This document shows, piece after piece, positions 1 through 8,905 of a DNA stretch of 64,000 nucleotides. The notes below the pieces were generated by a model. That model made no database searches. It was not told where the DNA came from and saw only the letters and a program-made list of their open reading frames with translations. The number at the start of each line of letters is the position of its first letter. Position 1 is the stretch's first letter. A program made the translations under genes and the position numbers. This stretch comes from Mycobacterium sp. OAS707 (lineage in GTDB: Bacteria > Actinomycetota > Actinomycetes > Mycobacteriales > Mycobacteriaceae). Location of the stretch: NCBI RefSeq assembly GCF_014873705.1, contig NZ_JADBDS010000001.1:434001-498000 (forward strand), in the 5' to 3' direction.

Positions 1-1
1 G

Positions 2-1216
2 CTACCGGGTCCGAGTTCAGAGGTGCGCACCGTGCTTTTGACGGGCGCGACCGGCTTCCTCGGCCGCTATCTGGCTTTGGAATGGCTCGAGCGGATGGAC
101 ATGGTCGACGGCAAGGTCATCGCGTTGGTGCGTGCGAAGGATGACGCCACCGCCCGCGAACGCCTTGACAAGACATTCGACAGCGGTGACCCCGAATTGC
201 TGCGTCACTACAGCGAATTGGCGGCCGACCATCTCGAGGTCATCGCCGGTGACAAGGGCGAGGCCAACCTCGGGTTGGATCAGCAGACCTGGCAGCGACT
301 GGCCGACACAGTCGACCTGATCGTCGACCCGGCGGCGTTGGTCAACCATGTGCTGCCCTACAGCCAGCTGTTCGGACCGAATGCGCTGGGCACCGCGGAG
401 CTGATCCGGATCGCGCTGACCACCAAGCAGAAGCCGTTCGTCTATGTATCGACGATCGCGGTGGGCGCGGGCGTCGAGGCCGGCCAGTTCACCGAAGACG
501 GCGACGTTCGCGTCTACAGCGCGACCCGCAAGGTCGACGACACCTACGCCAACGGGTACGGCAACAGCAAGTGGGCCGGCGAGGTGCTGCTGCGCGAGGC
601 GCACGACCTGTGCGGCCTGCCGGTCTCGGTGTTCCGCTGCGACATGATCCTCGCCGACACCACGTATGCCGGTCAGCTCAACCTGCCCGACATGTTCACC
701 CGGCTGATGCTCAGCCTGGTCGCCACGGGGATCGCGCCCGACTCGTTCTACGAACTCGACGCCGAAGGCAATCGGCAGCGGGCCCACTATGACGGGCTGC
801 CAGTCGAATTCATCGCCGAGGCGATCTCCACGCTGGGCTCGCGGGTTGTTGACGGGTTCGAGACCTATCACGTGATGAACCCGTACGACGACGGCATCGG
901 GCTCGACGAGTACGTCGACTGGCTGATCGAAGCCGGGTTCCCGGTCGAGCGTGTCGGTGACTACGCCGGCTGGCTGCAGCGCTTCGACACCGCGGTCCGT
1001 GCGCTACCCGAGCGGCAGCGGCAGGCCTCCCTGCTTCCGCTGCTGCACAACTACCAGCGGCCGGAGACCCCGATTCGCGGGTCGATCGCTCCGACCAACC
1101 GGTTCCGCGCGGCAGTGCAGGACGCCAAAATCGGTCCGGACAAAGACATTCCGCACGTGACGCGGGATGTCATCGTCAAGTACATCACCGATCTGCAGTT
1201 GCTCGGCCTGCTGTAG
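2..1216 (+). CDS. fadD9: Carboxylic acid reductase, C-terminal thioester reductase domain (5' end outside window)
   Basis: This is the C-terminal NAD(P)H-dependent reductase domain of a carboxylic acid reductase. The family activates a fatty or aromatic acid with ATP, loads it on a phosphopantetheine arm and releases it as the aldehyde. The reading frame is open from the window edge, so the adenylation and carrier domains lie upstream and the GTG at 23 is not the real start. Visible are the Rossmann dinucleotide motif [11 protein letters not shown], and a Thr/Tyr/Lys set typical of extended SDRs (YVST, then YGNSKW). The sequence is CAR-like throughout, and its position next to ruvBAC matches fadD9 (Rv2590) of M. 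tuberculosis. It is convergent with the DUF1304 gene and ends just before a strong hairpin. Assignment as CAR is firm; the substrate is not readable. Confidence 0.9.
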   Translation, partial: LPGPSSEVRTVLLTGATGFLGRYLALEWLERMDMVDGKVIALVRAKDDATARERLDKTFDSGDPELLRHYSELAADHLEVIAGDKGEANLGLDQQTWQRLADTVDLIVDPAALVNHVLPYSQLFGPNALGTAELIRIALTTKQKPFVYVSTIAVGAGVEAGQFTEDGDVRVYSATRKVDDTYANGYGNSKWAGEVLLREAHDLCGLPVSVFRCDMILADTTYAGQLNLPDMFTRLMLSLVATGIAPDSFYELDAEGNRQRAHYDGLPVEFIAEAISTLGSRVVDGFETYHVMNPYDDGIGLDEYVDWLIEAGFPVERVGDYAGWLQRFDTAVRALPERQRQASLLPLLHNYQRPETPIRGSIAPTNRFRAAVQDAKIGPDKDIPHVTRDVIVKYITDLQLLGLL

Positions 1217-1225
1217 AGCAGTCGG

Positions 1226-1276
1226 GTGTGCGGTTCCATACGCGACACGCCGTGGTGAGCGTATGGGACCGCACAC
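1226..1276. terminator. Bidirectional hairpin terminator between convergent genes
   Basis: An 18-base arm at 1226-1243 pairs with 1259-1276 with one mismatch, leaving a 15-base loop. It lies 9 bases after the fadD9 stop and 12 bases beyond the stop of the converging DUF1304 gene, so it can end transcription from both sides. There is no T-run, which is usual for mycobacterial hairpins. Confidence 0.75.
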
Positions 1277-1288
1277 TCGCGCGGGCAG

Positions 1289-1675
1289 CTAGACCAACAA
1301 CCCGATCACCAGAAGCACGACGGCAATAAGCGGAAAGACTCCTTGCGTAACGGCCGCGCGTGCCTTATCCGGTGATGACGTCAACAGCACCACCGCTGCG
1401 GCGAGCATCGACCCGACACCCGCGAACACCAAAGCCGCTCCCACCGGTTGGTGGCCGGCGATCACGCCAATCACCCCCACCGCGGTGACGATCGCCAGGA
1501 ACAGGTTGTAGAAACCCTGATTGAAGGCGAGTTCCTTGGTGGCCACCGCCTCTTCCTCGGTGATGCCGAACGTCGCGCGGGTGCGCGCCGACGTCCAGGT
1601 CAGCGATTCCATCACCCAGATGTAGACATGAAGCAAGGCCGCGAGACCCGCGAAAATCAAACCGGCGTAGATCAT
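1289..1675 (-). CDS. DUF1304 family small membrane protein
   Basis: A 128-residue protein with about four hydrophobic segments (near residues 1-20, 50-75, 78-98 and 110-128) and a conserved-looking loop with EEEAVATKELAFNQGFYN. This matches the DUF1304 family of small integral membrane proteins, whose function is not known. The start ATG at 1675 follows a strong AGGAGG at five bases. That Shine-Dalgarno overlaps the ruvB stop codon (TAG at 1685-1687), so the gene is probably read as the last member of the ruvC-ruvA-ruvB transcript by translational coupling. A role in DNA repair should not be inferred from this position alone. Confidence 0.75.
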   Translation of the reverse strand: MIYAGLIFAGLAALLHVYIWVMESLTWTSARTRATFGITEEEAVATKELAFNQGFYNLFLAIVTAVGVIGVIAGHQPVGAALVFAGVGSMLAAAVVLLTSSPDKARAAVTQGVFPLIAVVLLVIGLLV

Positions 1676-1684
1676 TTGGCCCTC

Positions 1685-2752
1685 CTAGTCGAACAATCCG
1701 GACTGACCGAGGGTGTTGACCCCGCTCGGCGGCGTCATCCCCAGATGTGTCCAGGCCTGCCGGGTGGCGACGCGTCCACGCGGGGTGCGGGCGATCATCC
1801 CGGCGCGCACCAGGAACGGCTCACACACCTCCTCGACGGTGGTCGCTTCCTCCCCGACCGCGACGGCCAGCGTCGACACCCCGACGGGCCCGCCGCCGAA
1901 ACTGCGTGTCAGCGCGGACAATACGGCGCGGTCCAGCCGGTCCAGGCCGAGTTCGTCGACGTCGTAGACCTCCAGCGCCATCTTCGCGATGTCGCGGGTG
2001 ATCACCCCGTCGGCACGCACCTCGGCGTAGTCGCGAACGCGCCGCAGCAGCCGGTTGGCGATTCGAGGCGTACCCCGCGACCGGCGGGCGATCTCGGCGC
2101 CCGCTTCGGGGCCGACTTCGATGCCAAGGATGCCTGCCGAGCGAGACAGGACCCGCTCCAGTTCGGCCGGCTCGTAGAAGTCCATGTGCGCGGTGAACCC
2201 GAACCGGTCGCGCAGCGGTCCGGTCAGCGCACCGGACCGAGTGGTGGCCCCGACCAACGTGAACGGCGCAACTTCGAGCGGAATCGACGTTGCGCCAGGG
2301 CCTTTCCCAACCACCACGTCGACGCGAAAGTCCTCCATCGCCAGATACAGCATCTCCTCGGCGGGCCGGGCGATGCGGTGGATCTCGTCGATGAACAGCA
2401 CGTCGTGCTCGACCAGATTGGACAGCATCGCGGCCAGGTCACCGGCGCGCTCCAACGCCGGACCCGAAGTGACCCGCAGCGACGAACCGAGTTCGGCGGC
2501 GATGATCATCGCCAGCGAGGTCTTGCCGAGCCCCGGCGGTCCGGACAGCAGGATGTGATCCGGTGTCCCGCCACGGTTTTTGGCGCCCTCGATGACGAGT
2601 TGCAACTGCTCACGAACCCGCGGTTGCCCGATGAACTCTCCCAGCGACCGCGGCCGCAGGCTGGCGTCGATGTCACCCTCGCCGACAGTCAACGCGGCCG
2701 AGACCTCCCGCTCGGAAGTGTCTTCGGGGTCGTCGTCCTCGAATCGACCCAT
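1685..2752 (-). CDS. ruvB: Holliday junction branch migration ATPase RuvB
   Basis: RuvB is the AAA+ motor that drives branch migration of Holliday junctions with RuvA. The 355-residue protein has the Walker A motif [10 protein letters not shown], Walker B LFIDEIHR, sensor motif GATTRSG, the arginine-finger region GPLRDRFG, and a C-terminal winged-helix part ([12 protein letters not shown]). Length and order are standard. Its ATG at 2752 shares one base with the ruvA stop (TAATG), so the two are translationally coupled. The order ruvC-ruvA-ruvB on the minus strand is the usual mycobacterial arrangement. Confidence 0.97.
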   Translation of the reverse strand: MGRFEDDDPEDTSEREVSAALTVGEGDIDASLRPRSLGEFIGQPRVREQLQLVIEGAKNRGGTPDHILLSGPPGLGKTSLAMIIAAELGSSLRVTSGPALERAGDLAAMLSNLVEHDVLFIDEIHRIARPAEEMLYLAMEDFRVDVVVGKGPGATSIPLEVAPFTLVGATTRSGALTGPLRDRFGFTAHMDFYEPAELERVLSRSAGILGIEVGPEAGAEIARRSRGTPRIANRLLRRVRDYAEVRADGVITRDIAKMALEVYDVDELGLDRLDRAVLSALTRSFGGGPVGVSTLAVAVGEEATTVEEVCEPFLVRAGMIARTPRGRVATRQAWTHLGMTPPSGVNTLGQSGLFD

Positions 2753-3339
2753 TACTTCTTACCCAGCATCGACAGCGCCAACCGCAGCGCGCTGGACGTG
2801 GTTGCCTCGGGTTCGTTGGCGAGCACCTTGTCGGTGGCCTCCTCCGCCTGCTTGAGCGCAAAGCCAAGTCCGACAAGCGCTTCCACGACCGGGCCGCGCA
2901 CCGAGTGACCGTTCAGGGCGATGGCGCCCGATGCGTGCACCGAGCCGATCTTGTCGCGCAGTTCGAGCACCATGCGCTCGGCGCCGCGCTTGCCGATGCC
3001 GGGCACGCGGGTCAGCGCGGTGACGTCGCCGTCGGCAAGGGCCTGCCGCAGCGATGGTGCGTCGTACACGGCGAGCGTGGCCAACGCGATCTTCGGGCCC
3101 ACCCCGGACACCCCGAGCAGCGTCAGGAACAGGTCACGCGCATCGGCATCGGCGAAGCCGTACAGCGTCTGCGAGTCCTCGCGCACGATCATTGCGGTGA
3201 TCAGCCTGGCCTCGCTGCCGCGATGCAGTGTCGCGAGGGTGGTCGGCGTCGCCATCACCTTGTAGCCGACCCCGCACGCTTCGATGACGACGTGGTCGAG
3301 TGCGATATCGAGGACTTCGCCGCGAACGGATGCGATCAT
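2752..3339 (-). CDS. ruvA: Holliday junction DNA-binding protein RuvA
   Basis: RuvA binds the four-way junction as a tetramer and loads RuvB. The 195-residue protein begins MIASVRGEV, the usual N-terminal OB-fold. Its central helix-hairpin-helix segment is [15 protein letters not shown], and a C-terminal three-helix domain ([10 protein letters not shown]...) contacts RuvB. The start overlaps the end of ruvC by 4 bases and the stop shares one base with ruvB. The length is within the normal 190-205 residues. Confidence 0.97.
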   Translation of the reverse strand: MIASVRGEVLDIALDHVVIEACGVGYKVMATPTTLATLHRGSEARLITAMIVREDSQTLYGFADADARDLFLTLLGVSGVGPKIALATLAVYDAPSLRQALADGDVTALTRVPGIGKRGAERMVLELRDKIGSVHASGAIALNGHSVRGPVVEALVGLGFALKQAEEATDKVLANEPEATTSSALRLALSMLGKK

Positions 3340-3911
3340 CGTGCCGCCTTTGCCTTTGCCTGCGTAGCTTTCAATGTCGCCTTGTACTTGCGCTGCTGCT
3401 CGGCGGCCAACGCGTGCGCCGCGGCCATCCTGGCAATCATCGGTGCGCGCCAGCAGTGGCAGATCGCCAGCGCCAGCGCATCGGCAGCGTCGGCTGGCGT
3501 CGGTTTCGCCTGCAGCGCAAGGATTTTCGTGACCATTGCGGTGACCTGCGCCTTGTCCGCGTTACCGTTGCCGGTGACCGCGGCCTTGACCTCGCTCGGC
3601 GTGTGGAAGTACACGTCGATGCCGCGTTTGGCGGCCGCCAGCGCGATCACACCCCCGGCCTGCGCGGTGCCCATCACCGTCGAGACGTTCTGCTGGCTGA
3701 AGACCCGCTCGATCGCGATGACGTCAGGGCGATGGGTGTCCATCCAGTACTCGACCGCGTTGCTGATGGCGAGCAGCCGCAGCTGCAACGGGTCCTCGGA
3801 GGGAGTCCGGACCACGTCGACGTCCAACGCAGTGACCTGGCGGCCCTGACCACCCTCGATGACGGACAGGCCGCAGCGGGTCAACCCTGGGTCGACCCCC
3901 ATCACCCGCAC
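3336..3911 (-). CDS. ruvC: Holliday junction resolvase RuvC
   Basis: RuvC cuts Holliday junctions symmetrically as a dimer with RNase H fold. The acidic catalytic set is visible: Asp in [11 protein letters not shown] near the N-terminus, Glu in AIERVF, and two Asp in the C-terminal [13 protein letters not shown] place the start at GTG 3911, giving 191 residues, because it alone has a good Shine-Dalgarno (AGGAGG six bases upstream) and gives a family-like N-terminus. A longer frame to 3977 adds residues with no family resemblance. The protein ends with a Lys/Ala-rich tail. Confidence 0.95.
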   Translation of the reverse strand: MRVMGVDPGLTRCGLSVIEGGQGRQVTALDVDVVRTPSEDPLQLRLLAISNAVEYWMDTHRPDVIAIERVFSQQNVSTVMGTAQAGGVIALAAAKRGIDVYFHTPSEVKAAVTGNGNADKAQVTAMVTKILALQAKPTPADAADALALAICHCWRAPMIARMAAAHALAAEQQRKYKATLKATQAKAKAAR

Positions 3912-3917
3912 GTCAGG

Positions 3918-3923
3918 CCTCCT
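3918..3923 (-). promoter_or_regulatory. Ribosome binding site that fixes the ruvC start
   Basis: AGGAGG on the minus strand lies six bases before GTG 3911. It decides against the upstream in-frame starts of the longer open frame. Confidence 0.8.
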
Positions 3924-3980
3924 GTGAACATCTGTTCGACAGTAGCGCGATTCGCCGACGGAAATCCGCAGGGACACGCC

Positions 3981-4286
3981 TCAGATCGAGTAGCTGCCGG
4001 AGCGGTCGCCGCCGGCGATCTGCGTCGCGATCTCGTTGACGCGCGCCTTTGCCCTGCCCCCACCGCGCACCAGCTCGCGTCCCACTTCGTGACCGTCGCG
4101 CTCGACCACGACGACCCAGCGCGCACCGAGGAATTTCGTCACCAACCAGAACGGCCACAGCACCACGAACACCAGCCCGATCACGATCTCGAACAGGTCG
4201 GTGAAATCCAACAAATCGCCGGGAAACGGCCACCAATCGCGGCGCACCGACCAGGCCCTGCCGTGCGGGTCGAGGACTACTGCCAT
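3981..4286 (-). CDS. Small single-span membrane protein, function unknown
   Basis: A 101-residue protein starting MAVVLDPHGRAW. It has one long hydrophobic segment around residues 32-52 (IVIGLVFVVLWPFW), followed by a basic, soluble tail with paired Val before RDGHEVGRELV. I do not recognise a named family. The start at 4286 overlaps the end of the TetR gene by 10 bases, so the two are probably co-expressed. It precedes the ruvC operon by about 70 bases on the same strand. The longer open frame to 4571 runs inside the TetR gene and looks like a shadow. Confidence 0.6.
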   Translation of the reverse strand: MAVVLDPHGRAWSVRRDWWPFPGDLLDFTDLFEIVIGLVFVVLWPFWLVTKFLGARWVVVVERDGHEVGRELVRGGGRAKARVNEIATQIAGGDRSGSYSI

Positions 4287-4873
4287 GCGGACATCTTGGC
4301 GGCCAACCCGACACCGCGATACTGCGGGGCCATGGTGCGACCCGCGGCCAACAGCGGCTCGGTGCTGCGAAGCGTGCGGGCCAAGACGAAGGCACCTTCC
4401 AACCCGCCGATCAGAGCGAGCGTCACGTCGCGGGCCTGCGCTGCGTCCAGCCCCCTCGAGGCGAAATATGCGCCGCCCCCGTCCACCCAGCCCTGGAACA
4501 CGGTCGCAGAGGTTTGGCGGAGTTCCTCCACAGTGTCGGCAATTTCCGCGGCGACGCTGGCGACTGGACACATGTTCGCGAATCCGGTGCCTGCCATGTC
4601 CTCGGCCGCCTGGGTGAACACGGCGTCGATCGCGTCGCCGAGGTCGGTGTGGGCGTCGACGATCGACGGGATGAGCAGCGCGTAGGCGTGGCCTGCGTTG
4701 ATCAGCGCCTCGCGCGCGATCTGCACCTTGCCGCCGCGGAAGTGGTGATACAGGGAGCCGATCGGAGCGCCGGATGCCTGAGCGATGTCTTTCATGCCCA
4801 CAGCGCCGTAGCCCTTGTGCCGCATCAGCTCGGCAGCGGCGGTCAGGATCGATTCTCGAGTGGACCTTGCCAT
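4277..4873 (-). CDS. TetR family transcriptional regulator
   Basis: A 198-residue repressor with the TetR N-terminal helix-turn-helix (ILTAAAELM near residue 10, then IAQASGAPIGSLYHHF around residues 27-42). The C-terminal ligand domain carries Cys in MCPVASVAAEIAD and resembles the LmrA/YxaF-like group. It is transcribed away from the alpha/beta hydrolase gene at 4941. The 67-base gap holds two overlapping palindromes that are probable operators. By analogy with other TetR pairs it likely represses both itself and the hydrolase; the ligand is unknown. Confidence 0.9.
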   Translation of the reverse strand: MARSTRESILTAAAELMRHKGYGAVGMKDIAQASGAPIGSLYHHFRGGKVQIAREALINAGHAYALLIPSIVDAHTDLGDAIDAVFTQAAEDMAGTGFANMCPVASVAAEIADTVEELRQTSATVFQGWVDGGGAYFASRGLDAAQARDVTLALIGGLEGAFVLARTLRSTEPLLAAGRTMAPQYRGVGLAAKMSAWQ

Positions 4874-4894
4874 CTGCGCCTCCTGACGACAGAC

Positions 4895-4924
4895 TAGAGC
4901 ATACGTTCTAGAACCGACGTTCTA
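4895..4924. promoter_or_regulatory. Tandem palindromic operator between TetR and hydrolase genes
   Basis: Two 16-base palindromes share two bases: 4895-4910 (TAGAGC/GTTCTA, one mismatch) and 4909-4924 (TAGAAC/GTTCTA, perfect arms), each with a 4-base centre. They lie in the middle of the divergent gap. The size and symmetry suit a TetR dimer pair. Binding is inferred. Confidence 0.65.
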
Positions 4925-4940
4925 CCGCCGAAAGGTCGTC

Positions 4941-5777
4941 ATGAAAGCCGTCGATGTCACCGCCGGGACCATCGAATACCGCGAGGAAGGCGACCCGGGT
5001 GGACCACCTGTCGTTCTGCTCCATGGCCTGCTGATGAACGACGCGCAGTGGAACCTGGCGCTGCCCCTGCTGCCCGCCGGCTTCCGCTATCTGCTGCCGG
5101 TTCTGCCGATGGGCGGGCACCGCATCCCGATGCGCGCGCAGGCGGATTTGACGCTGCCCGGCATGGTCGAAATCGTCGCCGACTTCCTCGACGCACTCGA
5201 TCTCGCCGACGTCACGCTGGTGGTCAGCGACTGGGGCGGGCCGCTTTTTCTGACCGATGCCGGCCGCGACAAACGTATTGCGCGGCTGGTGATCTGTCCG
5301 TCCGAAGCGTTCGACAACTTCCCGCCAGGGTTGCCCGGCAAGGTGGCGTGGTTGGCCAGTCGAAACACGCTGACGGTGTCGCTGGCCATGCGGCAGCTCA
5401 AGGTCGGCTGGTTGCGGAGACAGTGGCTGATATTCGGCCAGATGGCGAAAAAGCCTGTCCCCCAAGACATTGTCGACCACTGGATGGCGGCGGGATTGGC
5501 CGACCGGCGGATCCGGCACGATCTCGTCAAGTATTGCCGCACCAGGTTCGACAAGACCGATCTGATCCGGGCCACCAACCGGCTGGCCGACTTCGACGGC
5601 GACGTGCTCGTACTGTGGAGTCGCAACCCGGTGATGCCGGATGAGCATGCGACGCGGCTGGTCGAACTGACCGGGGGGACGCTGCGCTACATCGACGACG
5701 CGAACGTGTTGATCATGCTCGACCAGCCGCAGCAGACGGCGCAGGAAATTGGGGCCTTCCTCACCGCCTGCGAGTAA
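4941..5777 (+). CDS. Alpha/beta hydrolase fold protein with Asp nucleophile position and no obvious catalytic His
   Basis: A 278-residue alpha/beta hydrolase fold protein: oxyanion segment LLHGLLMN near residues 27-34, and a nucleophile elbow VVSDWGG near residue 95. There Asp stands where Ser is usual, as in haloalkane dehalogenases and epoxide hydrolases. The catalytic His expected near the C-terminus is not evident; the equivalent stretch reads IDDANVLIMLDQP. The HGN-P halide site of dehalogenases is also absent. It could be a divergent hydrolase or a non-catalytic binding protein. It faces the TetR regulator across the operator at 4895 and ends 12 bases before the molybdopterin enzyme, so all may be co-regulated. 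Confidence 0.75.
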   Translation: MKAVDVTAGTIEYREEGDPGGPPVVLLHGLLMNDAQWNLALPLLPAGFRYLLPVLPMGGHRIPMRAQADLTLPGMVEIVADFLDALDLADVTLVVSDWGGPLFLTDAGRDKRIARLVICPSEAFDNFPPGLPGKVAWLASRNTLTVSLAMRQLKVGWLRRQWLIFGQMAKKPVPQDIVDHWMAAGLADRRIRHDLVKYCRTRFDKTDLIRATNRLADFDGDVLVLWSRNPVMPDEHATRLVELTGGTLRYIDDANVLIMLDQPQQTAQEIGAFLTACE

Positions 5778-5789
5778 CGTTCTGCGATC

Positions 5790-7757
5790 GTGAGAACGGT
5801 CCGCAGTTTCTGTCGGGTGTGCACGTCGGTGTGCGGCATCCTCGTCGACCTCGATGGCGACCGCGTGGTCGCGGTGCACGGCGACCGCGACAACCCGTTC
5901 TCGCAGGGCTATACCTGCCCGAAGGGCCGTGCGCTGCCGAAGATTCACCATCATCCTGACCGGCTGGAACGACCCCAGATGCGGATCGATGGCACGCTGC
6001 AGGACACCACATGGGAAGCGTGCCTCGACGACATCGGCACCAAGCTGAGCGACACCATCGAGAGGTACGGACCCGAATCCGTCGGGATCAACTTCGGCAC
6101 CGGCGTGGGCATGGACGCGGTCGGCTACCGCGTCGCGCAGCAGTTGCACGCCGCGATCGGCACACCGGCGAAGTTCAGCCCGTTGACCATCGACGGCACC
6201 GCCAAGGTGTTGATGGCCGACCTGATGGGCGGCACACCGGCGCTTGCCGCGCGGCCCGACTACGACAACGCCACGTTCGCGATGTTCATCGGCAGCAATC
6301 CCGTTGTCTCCCACGGGCATAGCGTCGGAATGCCGAATCCTCGCGGCGTCATCCGCGACCTCGCCAAGCAGGCCGAGGTGTGGGTCGTCGACCCCCGCTA
6401 CACCGAGACCGCGCGGCTTGCGACCCACCACCTCGCGCCGCGGCCCGGCACCGACTACGCGGTGCTCGCATATCTGGTGCGCGAAGTGCTGCGCGACGGC
6501 GTCAGGGCGCCGGCCCAGGACGTCGACGCGTTGGCAGCCGCGGTTGAACCGTTCACCGTGCACCACGCGGCCGCAATCGCCGACGTGCCGGCAGCCGACC
6601 TCGAGCGCCTGCTGAGCTCGATACGGAAAGCGGGCCGCATTGCGGTCGACACGGGTACGGGTGTCACGATGTCGCCGAGTGCGAATGTGACGCAATGGCT
6701 TTCGTGGGCGCTGTTGATCATCACCGATTCGATGAACCGCCCCGGCGGCATCTGGTTCCATCCGGGCTTCGGCTACCAACTGGAGAGTTTCGAACTGCCG
6801 GTCACGCCGCCGGAAGGACGTTTCGGTCCAGGACCGCGCAGCCGTCCCGAGACGCAGGCGTTTCTGCGGGAGTGGCCGTGTGCCACGCTGCCCGACGAGA
6901 TCGATGCGGGCAACATCCGCGCATTTCTGAACCTCGGTGGCAGCATGCTCACGGCGTTCCCCAATGCCTGCTCGTTGCGCCCTGCGCTGGAAAAGCTCGA
7001 CGTGCTGGTGACTACCGAGATCCTGCCGAACGAGACGACGGCGTTGTCGACGCATGTGCTTCCGACCAAAGGTCAGCTCGAGCGGCCCGACGTGACGCTG
7101 TGGGACTTCCTGTGCCCGCGCGTTTCCGCGCAGCACACCGATGCGCTGGTAGCCCCTGTGGCAGAACGACGTTCGATGTGGTGGGTGCTGGCGGAAATCG
7201 GCCGGCGCCTCGGCCACGAGCTCGCCGATCCCAACGCCAGCGACGAGGCGATGCTGGCGCAGCTGAGCTCGAGCGGACGCGCGCCGTACGACGAATTGGT
7301 CGCCAACGGATGGGCCGAGGCCGACCGCGAACTGCCCGCACCGTGGGTGGATCGGCACGTCGACCGGCTCGGCGGTTGGCGGATGGCGCCCCGCGTGCTC
7401 GTCGACCAGCTGAATGCGCTGCGCGAGCCCGCGCCGCTGGTGCTCGTGCCGCGCCGCCAACTGCGTCGGCTGAACGCTCAGCTGGAGTTCCTCGGCGAGA
7501 CCGCCGAGATCGTCGTGCACCCCGACGATGCTGCAGCGGCGGGGATTTCAGACGATCAGAAGCTGACCGTGCGCAGCGAGCACGGCGAGCTCACCGGGGT
7601 CGCGCGGGTGGACGCTTCTGTTCGGCGCGGTGCGGTTTCGGTCCCGCACGGCCATGTCGGGGCGAACGTCAACCTGCTCACCAGCAAGGACGACATCGAT
7701 CTGGTCACCGGGATGACGCGCTACTCCGGCGTGCCGGTCAGCCTGCACCCGGCGTGA
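5790..7757 (+). CDS. Molybdopterin bis-MGD oxidoreductase, formate dehydrogenase/nitrate reductase type
   Basis: A 655-residue member of the DMSO reductase superfamily, cytoplasmic by appearance (no Tat signal). Cys8, Cys11, Cys15 and Cys43 form the N-terminal 4Fe-4S motif, with the following Lys in YTCPKG. Then come the molybdopterin oxidoreductase domain and a C-terminal MopB-binding domain from about residue 540 (PLVLVPRRQLRRLNAQ, later GELTGVARVD). The active-site ligand region reads FGTGVGMDAVGY, with no Cys or SeCys, so it is not a classical formate dehydrogenase. No electron-transfer subunit lies beside it. Substrate unknown. It follows the hydrolase gene closely on the same strand. 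Confidence 0.85.
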   Translation: MRTVRSFCRVCTSVCGILVDLDGDRVVAVHGDRDNPFSQGYTCPKGRALPKIHHHPDRLERPQMRIDGTLQDTTWEACLDDIGTKLSDTIERYGPESVGINFGTGVGMDAVGYRVAQQLHAAIGTPAKFSPLTIDGTAKVLMADLMGGTPALAARPDYDNATFAMFIGSNPVVSHGHSVGMPNPRGVIRDLAKQAEVWVVDPRYTETARLATHHLAPRPGTDYAVLAYLVREVLRDGVRAPAQDVDALAAAVEPFTVHHAAAIADVPAADLERLLSSIRKAGRIAVDTGTGVTMSPSANVTQWLSWALLIITDSMNRPGGIWFHPGFGYQLESFELPVTPPEGRFGPGPRSRPETQAFLREWPCATLPDEIDAGNIRAFLNLGGSMLTAFPNACSLRPALEKLDVLVTTEILPNETTALSTHVLPTKGQLERPDVTLWDFLCPRVSAQHTDALVAPVAERRSMWWVLAEIGRRLGHELADPNASDEAMLAQLSSSGRAPYDELVANGWAEADRELPAPWVDRHVDRLGGWRMAPRVLVDQLNALREPAPLVLVPRRQLRRLNAQLEFLGETAEIVVHPDDAAAAGISDDQKLTVRSEHGELTGVARVDASVRRGAVSVPHGHVGANVNLLTSKDDIDLVTGMTRYSGVPVSLHPA

Positions 7758-7812
7758 TTCGAGTACCGAACTACTCGCTGCGGCGGCTCTTCATCGGCTG
7801 ATACTCGGCCAT

Positions 7813-8904
7813 GTGGGTATTTCACTGAAGGTTCCGCCTGTCCCGTTGGTCCGCGCAGTCGAGCGGACTCGTCATCACCTGTTGCGAATTCACCAATCCC
7901 TGGTGCCGCCGCCCGCCGCGATGGTCGAGCTGATCATGGCGACCTGGCTGTCCCAAGCGATCGCGGTGGCTGCCGAACTGGGCATTGCGGATGTCCTCGC
8001 AGAGAAGCCGATGGATATCGACGACCTGGCGCGCAAGGTTGATGCGAACCCGGACGCCCTGGCCCGGATGCTGCGCGCCTTGATCGGCCGAGGCATCTTC
8101 CGTCAGCGTCGCGACGGCCGCTACGACCTGACCCCGCTGGCGAAGACGCTGCAGTCGGACACTCCGGATTCGATGGCGGCCTTCGCCCGATTCGTCGGCT
8201 CGCCGGAGGACCGTGAGCACTGGAGCCACTGCATCGAAGCCATCAGGACCGGTGAGTCCGTTGTCCCGAAGCTGCGGGGAATGCCCGCGTTCGACTGGGC
8301 CATGAGCGATCCGGAATTGAGCGAAGTCTTCAACCAGGCGATGACCAACTTCACCGAGTTGGCCCTGACGGCGGTGCTCGCCGCCTACGACTTCGCCGAG
8401 CACCGGACCATCGTCGATGTGGCCGGCGGGCACGGACGTCTGCTCGCCGGCATGTTGTCGGCAGCACCGACCGCGCAAGGCATCCTGTTCGACCTTCCGC
8501 ATGTCGTCGCAGGCGCCGAACCGCTGCTGCGCAAGCAGCGAGTCAGTGACCGCGTCAGCATCGTCGGCGGGTCCTTCTTCGAGGCCGTTCCCGAGGGCGG
8601 TGACCTGTACGTGCTGAAGAACATCATTCACGACTGGTCGGATGAGAAAGCCAAGCAGATCCTCGAGACCGTGCGGGCCGCTGCGCCCCTGGACTCGAAA
8701 TTGCTGTTGGTCGAATCCCTGATACCCCAACACGACCGCGAATTTGCCACGAAATGGCTGGATTTGGAGATGCTGGTGGGCAATTCGGGGCGCGAACGCA
8801 CCGCAGACGAGTACCGAGAATTGTTGCGAGACGCGGGGTTCGAGATGACCCGGGCGGTCCCAACCGCATCGCCGTTCAGTCTGGTCGAAGCCAGGGCGAC
8901 CTGA
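7813..8904 (+). CDS. SAM-dependent O-methyltransferase (plant OMT / hydroxyneurosporene type)
   Basis: A 363-residue two-domain methyltransferase. The N-terminal winged-helix dimerisation domain (residues about 40-110, ELGIADVLAEKP ... LTPLAKTL) is followed by a SAM-binding Rossmann domain with motif I VDVAGGHGRLL at about residue 201. The HDW segment of this family's active site is visible in LKNIIHDWSD. The family methylates hydroxyls of aromatic or polyketide-like molecules; the substrate cannot be read here. The GTG at 7813 is the only start that keeps the full N-terminus. Confidence 0.85.
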   Translation: MGISLKVPPVPLVRAVERTRHHLLRIHQSLVPPPAAMVELIMATWLSQAIAVAAELGIADVLAEKPMDIDDLARKVDANPDALARMLRALIGRGIFRQRRDGRYDLTPLAKTLQSDTPDSMAAFARFVGSPEDREHWSHCIEAIRTGESVVPKLRGMPAFDWAMSDPELSEVFNQAMTNFTELALTAVLAAYDFAEHRTIVDVAGGHGRLLAGMLSAAPTAQGILFDLPHVVAGAEPLLRKQRVSDRVSIVGGSFFEAVPEGGDLYVLKNIIHDWSDEKAKQILETVRAAAPLDSKLLLVESLIPQHDREFATKWLDLEMLVGNSGRERTADEYRELLRDAGFEMTRAVPTASPFSLVEARAT

Positions 8905-8905
8905 G

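Noticed and set aside
1448..2908. A 486-residue open frame on the plus strand across ruvB
   Set aside because: Antisense shadow of DUF1304, ruvB and ruvA; no motif and no ribosome site.
3300..4685. A 461-residue plus-strand frame across ruvC and TetR genes
   Set aside because: Lies opposite genes with convincing family motifs; low-complexity Arg-rich sequence.
4908..7520. An 870-residue open frame on the minus strand
   Set aside because: It is antisense to the alpha/beta hydrolase and the molybdopterin enzyme, which have clear motifs. Its composition (rich in Arg, His, Gln, Val) is the usual shadow of high-GC genes.
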